Shown: positions 39,267 through 48,156 of the stretch, in pieces
Layout of the letters: each line of letters opens with the position of its first letter
Position numbering within the stretch: position 1 is the first letter of the stretch
Assembly: GCA_027587225.1 (NCBI GenBank)
Contig: JAPDDQ010000033.1
Span: forward strand, 27,138 to 91,137
DNA: 64,000 nucleotides
From: Solirubrobacter taibaiensis
Lineage (GTDB): Bacteria; Actinomycetota; Thermoleophilia; Solirubrobacterales; Solirubrobacteraceae
Reading direction: 5' to 3'
Position numbers and translations under genes: made by a program
Notes under the pieces: generated by a model
What the model saw: the letters and a program-made list of their open reading frames with translations, nothing else
Told to the model about the DNA's origin: nothing
The model's database searches: none

Positions 39267-41387
39267 ATGGCGACCCTGCTCTACAGACTCGGCCGCACCG
39301 CCTTCCGGCGGCGCAAGGCCACGCTCGCCGTCTGGCTCGTCCTGCTGGCCGGCATGTTCGCGGCGGCCTCGGCGCTGAGCGGACCCACCACCGACGCCGC
39401 CACGATGCCGGGCACCGAGTCCCAGCGGGCGATCGACCTGCTCGAGCAGCGGCTGCCGGAGGCCAACGGCGCATCGGGACGGATCGTGTTCGCCGCACCT
39501 GAAGGCGAACGACTGACCGACGGAGTGCGGGCGGCAGCGGTCGCCGACGCCGCCGCGGCCGCCGCGAAGGCACCCGGCGTGGCCTCGGTGAGCGAGCCGC
39601 TGACCTCCGAGGACGGGCGCGTCGCGCTCGCGCAGGTGAACTGGACCGCGCAGGCGGACGCGCTCCCCGAAGGTTCGGCGGAGGCCGTCCAGACCGCCGC
39701 CGAGAGCGCCCGCGACGCCGGCCTGCAGGTGGAGTTCGGCGGTGACGCGGTGGTGTCCGAGGCCTCGATCGGCGGCGTCGGTGAGATCATCGGCCTCGCC
39801 GTCGCGGGCCTGGTGCTGCTGATCACGTTCGGGTCGCTTGCCGCCGCCGGGCTGCCGTTGCTGACCGCGCTGATCGGCGTCGTGATCGGGATCATGGGGA
39901 TCACGGCGGCCACCGGCTTCGTGGACATGGACTCGGCGGTCCCGACGGTGGCGCTGATGCTCGGCCTCGCCGTCGGCATCGACTACGCGCTGTTCATCAT
40001 CTCGCGCCACCGCGCGCAGCTGTTCGAGGGCATGGACGCCGAAGAGTCGGCGGCCCGGGCCGTCGCCACCGCCGGCAGCGCGGTCGTCTTCGCGGGCGCG
40101 ACCGTGGTGATCGCCCTGGCCTCACTGGCCGTCGTCGGGATCCCGTTCATGACCGCGATGGGGCTCGCCGCGGCGGGCACGGTGGCCGTCGCCGTAGCGG
40201 TGTCGCTCACGCTCGTCCCCGCGCTGCTCGGGTTCGCCGGTTCGCGGATGGCGAAGGGCAAGAACTTCGAGACCGGCCCGCGCGCCGCCAGGCCGACGCT
40301 CGGCGCGCGCTGGGTCGGCCTGCTCACGCGCCACCGCGTGCCGGCCGTGGTGCTGTCGGTCCTCGCGCTGGGCGCGCTGGCGATCCCCGTGCTCGATATG
40401 CGCCTCGGCCAGCCGGACGACTCGACCGCCGCGCCGCAGGAGACCAACCGCAAGGCCTACGACCTGCTCGTCGACGGGTTCGGCCCGGGCTTCAACGGCC
40501 CGCTCCTGCTCGTGGTCGACACGCCCGGTGCCGGGGCCGCAGCCGACACGGTCGCGGCGCAGGTCAGTCAGCTCGAAGGCGTCGCCGACGTCAGCCCGCC
40601 GGTCTCCAACGCGGCGGGCGACACGGCCATCGTGTCCGTCACGCCCCGCAGCGGCCCGTCCACGCAAGCGACGAAGGACCTCGTCGAGACGATCCGTACC
40701 AGCACCGGCGAACACGTCCTCGTGACCGGCCAGACCGCCGCCAACATCGACTTCGCCGGGCGGCTGTCCGGCGCGCTGATCCCGTACCTGGCCCTGATCG
40801 TCGGCCTCGCGTTCCTGCTGCTGATGGTCGCGTTCCGGTCGATCCTCGTCCCGCTCACGGCCGTCGGCGGGTTCCTGCTGACGATCGGCGCCGCGTTCGG
40901 CGCGCTCGTCGCGGTGTTCCAGCAGGGCACGTTCGCCGGCCTGTTCGGGATCGAGCAGACTGCGCCGATCGTGTCGGTGCTGCCGATCTTCATCGTGGGC
41001 ATCCTGTTCGGGCTCGCCATGGACTACCAGGTGTTCCTGGTCTCGCGGATGCGCGAGGAGCACGTCCACGGCGCCGACCCGACCCGCGCGATCACCGAGG
41101 GCTTCCGGCACGGAGCGCGGGTCGTCACCGGCGCGGCGCTGATCATGGTCGGCGTGTTCTCCGGCTTCATCGTCGAGGACTCGGCGCTGATCAAGTCGAT
41201 CGGCTTCGCGCTCGCGTTCGGCATCCTGGTCGACGCGTTCGTGGTGCGGATGACGCTGATCCCCGCCCTGATGGCGCTGCTGGGGGAGCGTGCGTGGTGG
41301 CTGCCGCGCTGGCTCGACCGGCTGCTCCCGCGCGTGGACGTCGAGGGCGCGCAGCTCACCCGACGGCTGCGCGCAACACCCGCGTGA
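39267..41387 (+). CDS. MMPL/RND family membrane exporter
   Basis: 706 residues from the ATG at 39267 (GAAGGA upstream). Two repeats, each with one helix, a large extracytoplasmic loop and five helices. Signature motifs are GLAVGIDYALFIISRHR in the first half and FGLAMDYQVFLVSRMREEHVHG in the second, with the proton-relay Asp-Tyr pair in each. MMPL proteins export lipids, siderophores or drugs by proton motive force. Divergent from the kinase/response-regulator operon. The 3' end overlaps the convergent M20 gene by 32 bases. Confidence 0.93.
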   Translation: MATLLYRLGRTAFRRRKATLAVWLVLLAGMFAAASALSGPTTDAATMPGTESQRAIDLLEQRLPEANGASGRIVFAAPEGERLTDGVRAAAVADAAAAAAKAPGVASVSEPLTSEDGRVALAQVNWTAQADALPEGSAEAVQTAAESARDAGLQVEFGGDAVVSEASIGGVGEIIGLAVAGLVLLITFGSLAAAGLPLLTALIGVVIGIMGITAATGFVDMDSAVPTVALMLGLAVGIDYALFIISRHRAQLFEGMDAEESAARAVATAGSAVVFAGATVVIALASLAVVGIPFMTAMGLAAAGTVAVAVAVSLTLVPALLGFAGSRMAKGKNFETGPRAARPTLGARWVGLLTRHRVPAVVLSVLALGALAIPVLDMRLGQPDDSTAAPQETNRKAYDLLVDGFGPGFNGPLLLVVDTPGAGAAADTVAAQVSQLEGVADVSPPVSNAAGDTAIVSVTPRSGPSTQATKDLVETIRTSTGEHVLVTGQTAANIDFAGRLSGALIPYLALIVGLAFLLLMVAFRSILVPLTAVGGFLLTIGAAFGALVAVFQQGTFAGLFGIEQTAPIVSVLPIFIVGILFGLAMDYQVFLVSRMREEHVHGADPTRAITEGFRHGARVVTGAALIMVGVFSGFIVEDSALIKSIGFALAFGILVDAFVVRMTLIPALMALLGERAWWLPRWLDRLLPRVDVEGAQLTRRLRATPA

Positions 41388-42804
41388 GCATGTCGGTGCC
41401 CTGCTCCAGGCCCTTGATCGGGACCCGCTCGTCGTTGCCGTGCATCGCCATCAGGTCGGCGTGGCTGATCGGGTACGGGTAGACGCCGTAGACCGGGATG
41501 CCGCGTTGGCGCCAGGGCGTGGCGTCGGTGCCGGCTTCGAACAACGCCGGCGTCACGACGGCGCCCGGCCACTGGCGCCGGCCTTCCCGCGCGAGCGTGC
41601 GGTACAGGTCGGTGTCGGTGGAGGTGGGCGCCTGGCCGGCGCGCTTGTCGAAGGCGTCGAGCGTCTCCTTGACCGTGGCGTCGCCGCTGACGATCGGGGT
41701 GATCTGCACCTTCGGGTCGTTGACCGCGCGGCGGAGCTCGCGGATCAGCGGGCGCGGTTTCTGGCCGGGCAGCATGCGCATGTTCACCGTGGCCTCGGCG
41801 GTGCCGGGGAGGACGTTGGCCCGGAAGCCGCTCTCGACGATCGTCGGCACGAAGATGTTGCGCAGCAGGCCGTCGAACAGCTCGCCCCACTGGCCGTCAC
41901 GCAGCTGGTTGGCCAACCGACGGCGCTCGGCGGGGTTGCGGGTGGTGGTGATGGCGCGCAGGCGCCGCGCGGTCTGGACGTTTGCGGTACGCGCCCAAGC
42001 GCGCAGGTACTTCCGCGCGGTCGGGTCGATCTTCGGCGCGGTGTCGTAGCGCTCGACGCGGTCGAGCGCGCGGACGAGCCGGCGCAGCGCGCTGTCGGGC
42101 AGCGGTCGGGAGGAGTGGGTGGAGGTGCCGCGCGTGCGGAAGGTGACCGACAGCGAGTTCTTGTCGATCGTCGTGATGCCCATCAGCCGTGCGCCGCCGG
42201 AGCCACCTTCGAAGATCCAGCCGCCCTCGTTGATGGACTCGCTCGCGTCGATCTTGGCCCAGTGGTTCTCGGCGAGCCAGGTGGTGCCGTAGGACCCGCC
42301 CTCCTCGTCGGCCTCGGCGAGCAGGATCAGGTCGCGGGTGCGAGGTGCTCCCTCGCGCGCGAGGCGCATCGCCGCGACGGTGAACGCGGCGAGGCCGCCT
42401 TTGAAGTCCAGCGCGCCGCGCCCGAAGAGACGGTCGCCCTGGATGACGGCGGCGAACGGATCGACGGTCCACAGGGCGCGCTCGACGCCGACCACGTCCT
42501 CGTGCCCGGCGAGCAGGAGCGCCTTGCGCCCGTCCGGCGCGGTCGCGGGCAAGCGCGCGATCAGGTGCGCCTTGCCCGTCGTGGGGGTCGGCACGATCTC
42601 GACCTGGAAGCCCAGCGGCTCCAGGCGCGTGCGCAGCAACTCGGCGACGAGCGCCTCGTTGCCGGGCGGATTGGAGGTGTTGATCCGGACGAGGTCCTGG
42701 AGGAGCGTCACCACCTCGCTGTTCTGGGCGTGCGCGGGCTGGGCGCTTCCCATGAATGCGGTGACGGCGACCGCGAGTGCTGCGAGCCGAGTACGACGAT
42801 GCAT
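41356..42804 (-). CDS. Secreted M20-family metallopeptidase
   Basis: 482 residues with a Sec signal peptide (RRTRLAALAVAVTAFMGSAQPAHAQ). Metal-site motifs are LLLAGHEDVVG, GRGALDFKGG (bridging Asp) and LLAEADEEGG (catalytic Glu followed by a ligand). The dimerisation domain lies around 200-350, and a final His is in YPYPISHADLMAMHG. M20 enzymes are di-zinc exopeptidases or aminoacylases; the extracellular location suggests peptide scavenging. It is divergent from the tannase-like gene. Confidence 0.92.
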   Translation of the reverse strand: MHRRTRLAALAVAVTAFMGSAQPAHAQNSEVVTLLQDLVRINTSNPPGNEALVAELLRTRLEPLGFQVEIVPTPTTGKAHLIARLPATAPDGRKALLLAGHEDVVGVERALWTVDPFAAVIQGDRLFGRGALDFKGGLAAFTVAAMRLAREGAPRTRDLILLAEADEEGGSYGTTWLAENHWAKIDASESINEGGWIFEGGSGGARLMGITTIDKNSLSVTFRTRGTSTHSSRPLPDSALRRLVRALDRVERYDTAPKIDPTARKYLRAWARTANVQTARRLRAITTTRNPAERRRLANQLRDGQWGELFDGLLRNIFVPTIVESGFRANVLPGTAEATVNMRMLPGQKPRPLIRELRRAVNDPKVQITPIVSGDATVKETLDAFDKRAGQAPTSTDTDLYRTLAREGRRQWPGAVVTPALFEAGTDATPWRQRGIPVYGVYPYPISHADLMAMHGNDERVPIKGLEQGTDMLTRVLRAAVG

Positions 42805-42880
42805 GACGCCTCCCTGGAGTCCCTGACCGCTCCGGGTCTACCCGCGGCGTGATCCCTTCACCTGTCTGCGTAAGAGTTGC

Positions 42881-42914
42881 ACAAGATTGCTACCTATTTT
42901 GTTCACAATCTTGT
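42881..42914 (+). promoter_or_regulatory. Operator-like inverted repeat in the tannase promoter
   Basis: ACAAGATTG (42881-42889) and CAATCTTGT (42906-42914) are exact 9-base complements 16 bases apart. Within it TTGTTCACAA (42899-42908) is a second palindrome of GntR type. TAGCCT (42914-42919) overlaps the right arm and could be the -10 element. A similar TTGTCAACAA occurs in the promoter of the ABC importer, so a shared GntR regulator is likely. Confidence 0.6.
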
Positions 42915-42960
42915 AGCCTCCGGCGCCGCGGGATCGGTCCGCAACACGAGGAGAGAACTC

Positions 42961-44958
42961 ATGCAGTGGAATTCACGGTTGCGCAGGCGCGCGATCGGTG
43001 CGCTGGCCGCGGCGGCGATGCTTCCGGCAACTCCGGCGCTCGCCGCCGACCCGGAGGACACGGCGCTCGCCTTCGACTCCGCCGCGTACACGACCTTGTC
43101 GGTGACCGTCGACGGCCAGCCGATGACGGTGCGCAAGTACACCGAGGTCTGTTACGTCGCCAACCCGACCGCCGTGGCGGCGCGTGCGGGGATCACGAAC
43201 ACACGCTGCGGCTACCAGAGCATGAACGTGTTCGTGCCGGAGGCCGCGGTCGCCAACCAGCGCACGCCGATCTACTTCGCGGTCAACAACGCGGGCTGGA
43301 TGGCCAGCTACATCCGCAGCAGCGTCGCTGCCGGTGGGTCCTACAACAGCGCGACGAGCAACGTGGGCGCGGCGCTCAAAGCGGGCTACGTCTTCACCGA
43401 CATCGCCTCCCGGAGCCGCGGTCTGGTCGGTGCGGATGGCTCGTTCCCCGGCAAATCTCCCGCCGCGGCCGTGGACGCCAAGGCGGCCGTCCGCTACCTA
43501 CGCCTGAACGACACGGCGATGCCCGGCAGCGCCGAGCGGATCGTCGTCAACGGGACGAGCGGCGGCGGCGCCTTGAGCTCGATCCTGGGCGCCTCGGGCA
43601 ACAGCCCCGAGTACCTGCCGTACCTTGCCGCGGCCGGCGCGGCCGGCATCGACGCGGCGGGCAAGACGACGCTGCGCGACGACGTGTTCGCGATCAATGC
43701 CTACTGCCCGATCACGGATCTCGGGAACGCCGACGTCCTGTACGAGTGGCTGTTCACCGTGCTCAACACGCGCGCCGACAACAACCAGAACCCGTCGCCC
43801 GCCGCGTCCACGGAGCTGGCGGCGCAATATGCCGCGTACCAGGCGAGCCTCGGGCTGCCGAACCTCACCGCCGCGAACATGATCGACACGATCAAGGCGG
43901 AGGTCATCCGCTCGGCCGAGATCTATATGAAGGCCGGCGCGACCAACACGATCCCGGCGCTCGGCGAGAACTTCGTCGTCACCGGCGGTGGCCCGGGCGG
44001 CGGGACGCCGCGGACCTTCGTCAACGACTGGATCGACCCCGACAACGCTGCCGACCGCGTGCGCTCGGTCGACATGAAGAACTACCTCTCGTTCGTCGTC
44101 AAGCAGGCGACGCTCAAGCCCGCGCCCTCGTTCGACCAGGTGGGCGTCAACGGCCTCACCGGCGGCGAGACCAACCTGTTCGGCGCGAGCAACCAGACCT
44201 ACCGCAACTACACGCAGTACAGCTGGGACCACAACTCCGTGGCCGGCGACGGCAGCGGCCTCGACGACACCGGGCTGACGTGGGCGCAGTACATCGCCCA
44301 GCCGACGACGATCGTCGACGAGCAGGAGCGCCTGGTCAACCCGATGGACTTCATCGGGACCGCGAGCGCCGACACCGCGCCGAACTGGTACGTCCGCCAC
44401 GGCACGCGCGATCGTGACACCTCGTTCATGGTGTCGATCAACCTCGACCGCGCGCTCGACGCCGACAACCAGGTCCAGAACCTGAACTACCAGCTCGCCT
44501 GGAACCAGCCGCACGCCGGCAACTACGACGTGCCCGAGGCGATGGCCTGGATCGCCAAGGTCGTCGGCGAGGCCGGCGACCCGCTGGCCGGCACCAAGCC
44601 GGGTGAGGTCGGCGGCACCGTCCCGGCCACGCTCTCGCTCACGCTCGGCACCCCGGCGACCTTCGGGGCGTTCGTCCCGGGCGTGGCTGCCGAGTACACG
44701 GCGACCACGACCGCGAACGTCATCTCCACCGCGGGTGACGCGACGCTCAGCGTCTCCGACCCCGGACACCTGACCAACGGCGCGTTCTCGCTGGCGCAGC
44801 CGCTCCAGGTGGCGTTCTCGAAGTCGGCCTGGTCGGCGCCGGTGTCCAACGACCCGGTCACGATCTCGTTCAAGCAGGCGATCGGGGCCAACGATCCGTT
44901 GCGGACGGGCAGCTACAGCAAGACGCTGACCTTCACGCTGTCCACGACCCAGCCCTAG
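42961..44958 (+). CDS. Secreted subtype-B tannase-like esterase with C-terminal beta-rich domain
   Basis: 665 residues from the ATG at 42961 (GAGGAGA upstream), with a Sec signal peptide ending PALAADP. The catalytic domain is an alpha/beta hydrolase of the subtype-B tannase type: nucleophile Ser200 in GTSGGGALSS, acid Asp484 or Asp486 in RHGTRDRDTSF, and His518 in NQPHAGNYDV. Tannases release gallate from tannin esters and depsides. The last 115 residues (from 44611) repeat the C-terminal domain of the M14 carboxypeptidase. The downstream convergent operon encodes GalB-like and RraA-like enzymes of gallate breakdown, which supports the tannase call. Confidence 0.85.
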   Translation: MQWNSRLRRRAIGALAAAAMLPATPALAADPEDTALAFDSAAYTTLSVTVDGQPMTVRKYTEVCYVANPTAVAARAGITNTRCGYQSMNVFVPEAAVANQRTPIYFAVNNAGWMASYIRSSVAAGGSYNSATSNVGAALKAGYVFTDIASRSRGLVGADGSFPGKSPAAAVDAKAAVRYLRLNDTAMPGSAERIVVNGTSGGGALSSILGASGNSPEYLPYLAAAGAAGIDAAGKTTLRDDVFAINAYCPITDLGNADVLYEWLFTVLNTRADNNQNPSPAASTELAAQYAAYQASLGLPNLTAANMIDTIKAEVIRSAEIYMKAGATNTIPALGENFVVTGGGPGGGTPRTFVNDWIDPDNAADRVRSVDMKNYLSFVVKQATLKPAPSFDQVGVNGLTGGETNLFGASNQTYRNYTQYSWDHNSVAGDGSGLDDTGLTWAQYIAQPTTIVDEQERLVNPMDFIGTASADTAPNWYVRHGTRDRDTSFMVSINLDRALDADNQVQNLNYQLAWNQPHAGNYDVPEAMAWIAKVVGEAGDPLAGTKPGEVGGTVPATLSLTLGTPATFGAFVPGVAAEYTATTTANVISTAGDATLSVSDPGHLTNGAFSLAQPLQVAFSKSAWSAPVSNDPVTISFKQAIGANDPLRTGSYSKTLTFTLSTTQP

Positions 44959-44961
44959 CCG

Positions 44962-45897
44962 CTACTCGACAGGCGGGGTGCCATACGTGTGGAAGGACTC
45001 CACCGTCTTGACACCCCAGGCCTGGCCCTTCTTGCGGTCCTCCTCGGTCCAGACGACGACCGGCTCGTCGGGCGCGTAGACGAATCGACCTCCGGTGGTG
45101 ACCTCGACACGGTTGCCACCGGGCTCGATGCCGTAGAGGAAGAAGCCCTGGGCGATCGCGTGTTTGGACGGGGCGGCCTCGATCGGGACGCCGGCGTCGA
45201 CCCAGATGTCCGCGGCGCGCAGGCACTCCTCGCGCGTGTCGACCCACAGCGCGACGTGGTGCAGGCGCCCGTTGGTCCCGTAGGCGTCACGTGTGTAGAT
45301 GAGCTCGTGGGCAGCGATGGAGGCGCTCATCCAGGCGCCGGCCTCGGAGCCGTCGTCGAGCTGGATGCGCTCGTAGAGGCGGTAGCCGAGCGTGTCCACG
45401 CAGAACTCGCGGTTGGTGCGCACATCGGCCGCGAGGAGGTTGATGTGGTCGAGGCGCTTGATCGCGCAGCCGCGGCCGGTGAAGCGGCCCGGGACGTTCT
45501 TGTGCGCGGGGCGGCGGTCCGCGGGCGCCTCGTAGCGCTCGCACTCGAAGTAGAGCTCGAAGACGTGGCCGTCGGGGTCGCGGAAGCGATAGGACGGGCC
45601 GCGCCCGAGGTCGCCGTCGGTCCAGCCCTCGCCGAGGCCGACCGCCTCGATCGCGGCGACGCGCCGCTCCAGCGCCTCCGGACTCCAGGCGCGCAGCCCG
45701 AGCACGCCCATCCCGCTGGCAGAGCTCGCCGTGAGCTTGACCGACCAGCGTTGGTAGTCACCCCAGCCGCGCAGGTAGGTGGATGGCCCGTCCTGGGCTG
45801 CGACGTCCATGCCGAGGATCTCGACGAAGAACGCGAGGCTCGCGTCGAACTTCGGCGTGAAGATCTCGACGGGACCGAGGTGCGCGAGCTCAGACAC
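44962..45897 (-). CDS. Type I (VOC-fold) extradiol ring-cleavage dioxygenase
   Basis: 311 residues, GTG start. Two tandem vicinal-oxygen-chelate modules. The iron ligands of catechol 2,3-dioxygenase-type enzymes are at His151 (LDHINLLA), His214 (LHHVALWVD) and Glu265 (GGNRVEV). Members cleave catechols next to the hydroxyls using Fe2+ and O2. Its place in an operon with a GalB-like hydratase and RraA-like aldolase suggests a gallate- or protocatechuate-like substrate, normally cleaved by an unrelated LigB-type enzyme, which is absent here. Last gene of a four-gene operon with 4-8 base overlaps. Confidence 0.9.
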   Translation of the reverse strand: MSELAHLGPVEIFTPKFDASLAFFVEILGMDVAAQDGPSTYLRGWGDYQRWSVKLTASSASGMGVLGLRAWSPEALERRVAAIEAVGLGEGWTDGDLGRGPSYRFRDPDGHVFELYFECERYEAPADRRPAHKNVPGRFTGRGCAIKRLDHINLLAADVRTNREFCVDTLGYRLYERIQLDDGSEAGAWMSASIAAHELIYTRDAYGTNGRLHHVALWVDTREECLRAADIWVDAGVPIEAAPSKHAIAQGFFLYGIEPGGNRVEVTTGGRFVYAPDEPVVVWTEEDRKKGQAWGVKTVESFHTYGTPPVE

Positions 45898-46498
45898 GGG
45901 CGTCCAACCCGTCGAGATGCCAGGACAGCGCGCCGGCCTGGAGTTGCGCGCGCTTGTGCGCCTCCTTGGCCTCGCGGGCGAGCGAGGCCTGCAGCACCTC
46001 GTCGGCGCGCTCAGCCTCCACGACCGTCACGCCGTCGGCGTCGAGCACGACGAGGTCGCCCGGGCGGATCTCGCACCCGCCGACGACCACCGGCACGTCG
46101 AGCTCACCGGGGATGTCCTTCGTGGCGCCGCGCGACCGGATCCAGCGCGCCCACACGGGCACGGCCATCTCCGCGAGCTCATCGGCGTCGCGCACGGCGG
46201 CGTCGACGAGCACGGCGGCGGCGCCTCGGGCGATCGCCTGCGTGAGCAGCAGGTCGCCGAGCAGGGCGACCGGCCGCGGCTCGGGCATCACGAGCACGAG
46301 CACCTCTCCGGGCTGGAGAGAGGCCATCGCGGCGTGGACCATCAGGTTGTCGTCCTGCCCGCAGCGGGCGATCCGCGCCGGCCCGCACGCGCGTGAACGG
46401 GGGACGAGTTGGCGGAACTCAGCGTCGACCAGGCCCTGCCGGCCCGAAGCTTCGTAGACGGTCGCGGCGCCCATCCGCGCGAACTCCGAGGCGCTCAC
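45890..46498 (-). CDS. RraA/LigK-type aldolase (4-carboxy-4-hydroxy-2-oxoadipate aldolase candidate)
   Basis: 202 residues from the GTG at 46498 (GTGA overlap with the galB-like stop). RraA-fold motifs: GAATVYEASGRQGLVD (10-25), PVALLGDLLLTQAIARGAAAVLVDAAVRD (77-104) with the active Arg103/Asp104 pair, and DLVVLDADGVTVV. Class II pyruvate aldolases of this family (LigK, GalC, ProA) split 4-carboxy-4-hydroxy-2-oxoadipate into pyruvate and oxaloacetate, the last step of gallate and protocatechuate 4,5-cleavage. The operon context favours this over RNase E inhibition. Confidence 0.87.
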   Translation of the reverse strand: MSASEFARMGAATVYEASGRQGLVDAEFRQLVPRSRACGPARIARCGQDDNLMVHAAMASLQPGEVLVLVMPEPRPVALLGDLLLTQAIARGAAAVLVDAAVRDADELAEMAVPVWARWIRSRGATKDIPGELDVPVVVGGCEIRPGDLVVLDADGVTVVEAERADEVLQASLAREAKEAHKRAQLQAGALSWHLDGLDARV

Positions 46499-47211
46499 GA
46501 GAGCTCCTCGACGACCTGCGGCAGTACCCGCATGAAGGACTCGCCGTAGCGGACCTGCGACTGCCCCGACGCACGCCGCGCGTGGTTCCCGCGCTGCTCG
46601 CCGCGCTGGGCGTAGTAGGTCTGCAGGTACTGCTGGGCCTGCATCTCGCCCATCGCCGCGACCTTCTGGTCCCACACGGACGTGATGTCCACGTGCACGG
46701 TCGGCGTGAACCCACACAGCTCCGGCTGGTGCGGCTCGAACAGGAACAGCTGCGGCGGCTTGACCGTGCCGAACGCGCTCGGCACCCCGGCGCCGGCGGC
46801 GAGCGAGCGCGCGCGGTCGACGGCGGCGTACGCCACGGGATGATCGGGGTTGAAGGGGTCGGTGTCGGTGTGCGTGATCAGCACGTCGGGCGCGAACTCG
46901 CGGATCACGTCCGCGACCGCGAGCAGCCGGTCACCGTCGATCTGCAACGGGTAATCGCCCCAGTCCAGACAGCGGAAGGACGCCCCGAGATGCGCGGCGG
47001 CGGCTTCGGCTTCCGCGTGCCGGATCCGCTTGACGTTCTCGAGCGTCTGCCCGTCCTGCTTCCACAGCTCGCCGGACTCGCCGCGCTCGCCGTAGGACAG
47101 CGCGATCACCTCGGCGACCCCGCCGAGCGCGACCGCCTTGGCCACGGCGCCGCCCGCGCGCCAGACGAAGTCCGCGGAGTGCGCGCCGATCACCTGCACC
47201 CGCTTAGACAC
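46495..47211 (-). CDS. galB: PIG-L family protein, 4-oxalomesaconate hydratase (GalB)-like
   Basis: 238 residues, GTG start. PIG-L/LmbE fold with the GalB-type metal motif GAHSADFVWRAGG (9-21; most PIG-L deacetylases have AHPDDE), EVIALSYGERGESGELW, and LITHTDTDPFNPDHP with the His/Asp ligands. In Pseudomonas putida GalB, a PIG-L homologue, hydrates 4-oxalomesaconate to 4-carboxy-4-hydroxy-2-oxoadipate in gallate catabolism. The next gene encodes the matching aldolase, so the two consecutive steps are present. A deacetylase role is the alternative. Confidence 0.8.
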   Translation of the reverse strand: MSKRVQVIGAHSADFVWRAGGAVAKAVALGGVAEVIALSYGERGESGELWKQDGQTLENVKRIRHAEAEAAAAHLGASFRCLDWGDYPLQIDGDRLLAVADVIREFAPDVLITHTDTDPFNPDHPVAYAAVDRARSLAAGAGVPSAFGTVKPPQLFLFEPHQPELCGFTPTVHVDITSVWDQKVAAMGEMQAQQYLQTYYAQRGEQRGNHARRASGQSQVRYGESFMRVLPQVVEELS

Positions 47212-48121
47212 CGGCCAGCCTCCGCGTGTTCTCGACCGCCATGATCCGGATCTCCTCCTCGCTGAAGCCGGCGTCGAGGAAGCGGTCGGCCAGCAGGGCC
47301 AAGCCGTCTTCGACCGGCGGGTTGAACACTTGCCCCAGATCGCTGCCCCAGACGGTCCGCGCCGCTCCGACGGCGCGCGTGGCGGCGAAGAGCTCGTCCC
47401 ACGTGCACTTGCCGGTGTAGGGCGTCGTGAGCGCGCGCTGGAACAGCGCGCCGCGCTCAGCCAGGGCGACCTGGTCGTCAGGGCTGAGCTTGTGCGACGG
47501 GAACTCGGGGTTGGTCACGACGATCGTCTCGACGCCGGCCGCGGCCGCCGCGTCGACGACCGCGAACGTCTCCACGCGGGACAGGTGGCCGGTCGCGAGC
47601 ACGAGGCCGCGCCGCGCGACCACGCCCAGGACCGCCAGCAGCTCGGGCAGGGGTGCGCCTTCCTCGTCCAGGACCGGGACCGGCGCGGGAGTCGCACCCG
47701 CGGCGCGCAGCTCACGCTCGAAGCGGACCCAGACCGGCGCGTTGCCGTTGCTGTCGGCCGCGTCGACCTTGGCGAACTCCCCGGTCGCGCTGACCGTCGG
47801 GAGCCACACGATCCGCGCGCCCTGCAGCGCGGCCACCTCCACCGCGGTCGCGTTCAAGCCGCCGACCGCATGGTTGAGCACGATCGTCCCGACCGCCAGC
47901 GACGCGCCCGCGGCGGCGTTGACCACCGCGGCCCTTTCGGCCGTCGCCGTGTAGTGCGACGTCAACGCGAAGCCCGCGAGCCCGAGCTCCAGACAGCGCT
48001 CGGCCAGCTCCAGGTCGGTGATCCGGCGCGGGGCGAAGTCCGGGGCGGCGTGCACGTAGGGATCGAATCCGCCGCGCACGAGCTCGCGGGCTCGCTCGGT
48101 CGGGACGGGGTGGTCAAACAC
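47204..48121 (-). CDS. DUF6282-like metal-dependent amidohydrolase
   Basis: 305 residues. A TIM-barrel amidohydrolase with metal-ligand candidates in FDPYVHAAPDFAPRR (19-33), LTSHYTATAERA, GLVLATGHLSRVE and the late Asp in VWGSDLGQVF. First gene of the catabolic operon. In the protocatechuate 4,5-cleavage pathway an amidohydrolase (LigI) opens 2-pyrone-4,6-dicarboxylate; a similar lactone- or amide-opening role is a reasonable guess but not shown. Confidence 0.82.
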   Translation of the reverse strand: MFDHPVPTERARELVRGGFDPYVHAAPDFAPRRITDLELAERCLELGLAGFALTSHYTATAERAAVVNAAAGASLAVGTIVLNHAVGGLNATAVEVAALQGARIVWLPTVSATGEFAKVDAADSNGNAPVWVRFERELRAAGATPAPVPVLDEEGAPLPELLAVLGVVARRGLVLATGHLSRVETFAVVDAAAAAGVETIVVTNPEFPSHKLSPDDQVALAERGALFQRALTTPYTGKCTWDELFAATRAVGAARTVWGSDLGQVFNPPVEDGLALLADRFLDAGFSEEEIRIMAVENTRRLAGV

Positions 48122-48156
48122 GGCGGTCCGGCTCCTCAGGCGAATAGGCTTGGCGC

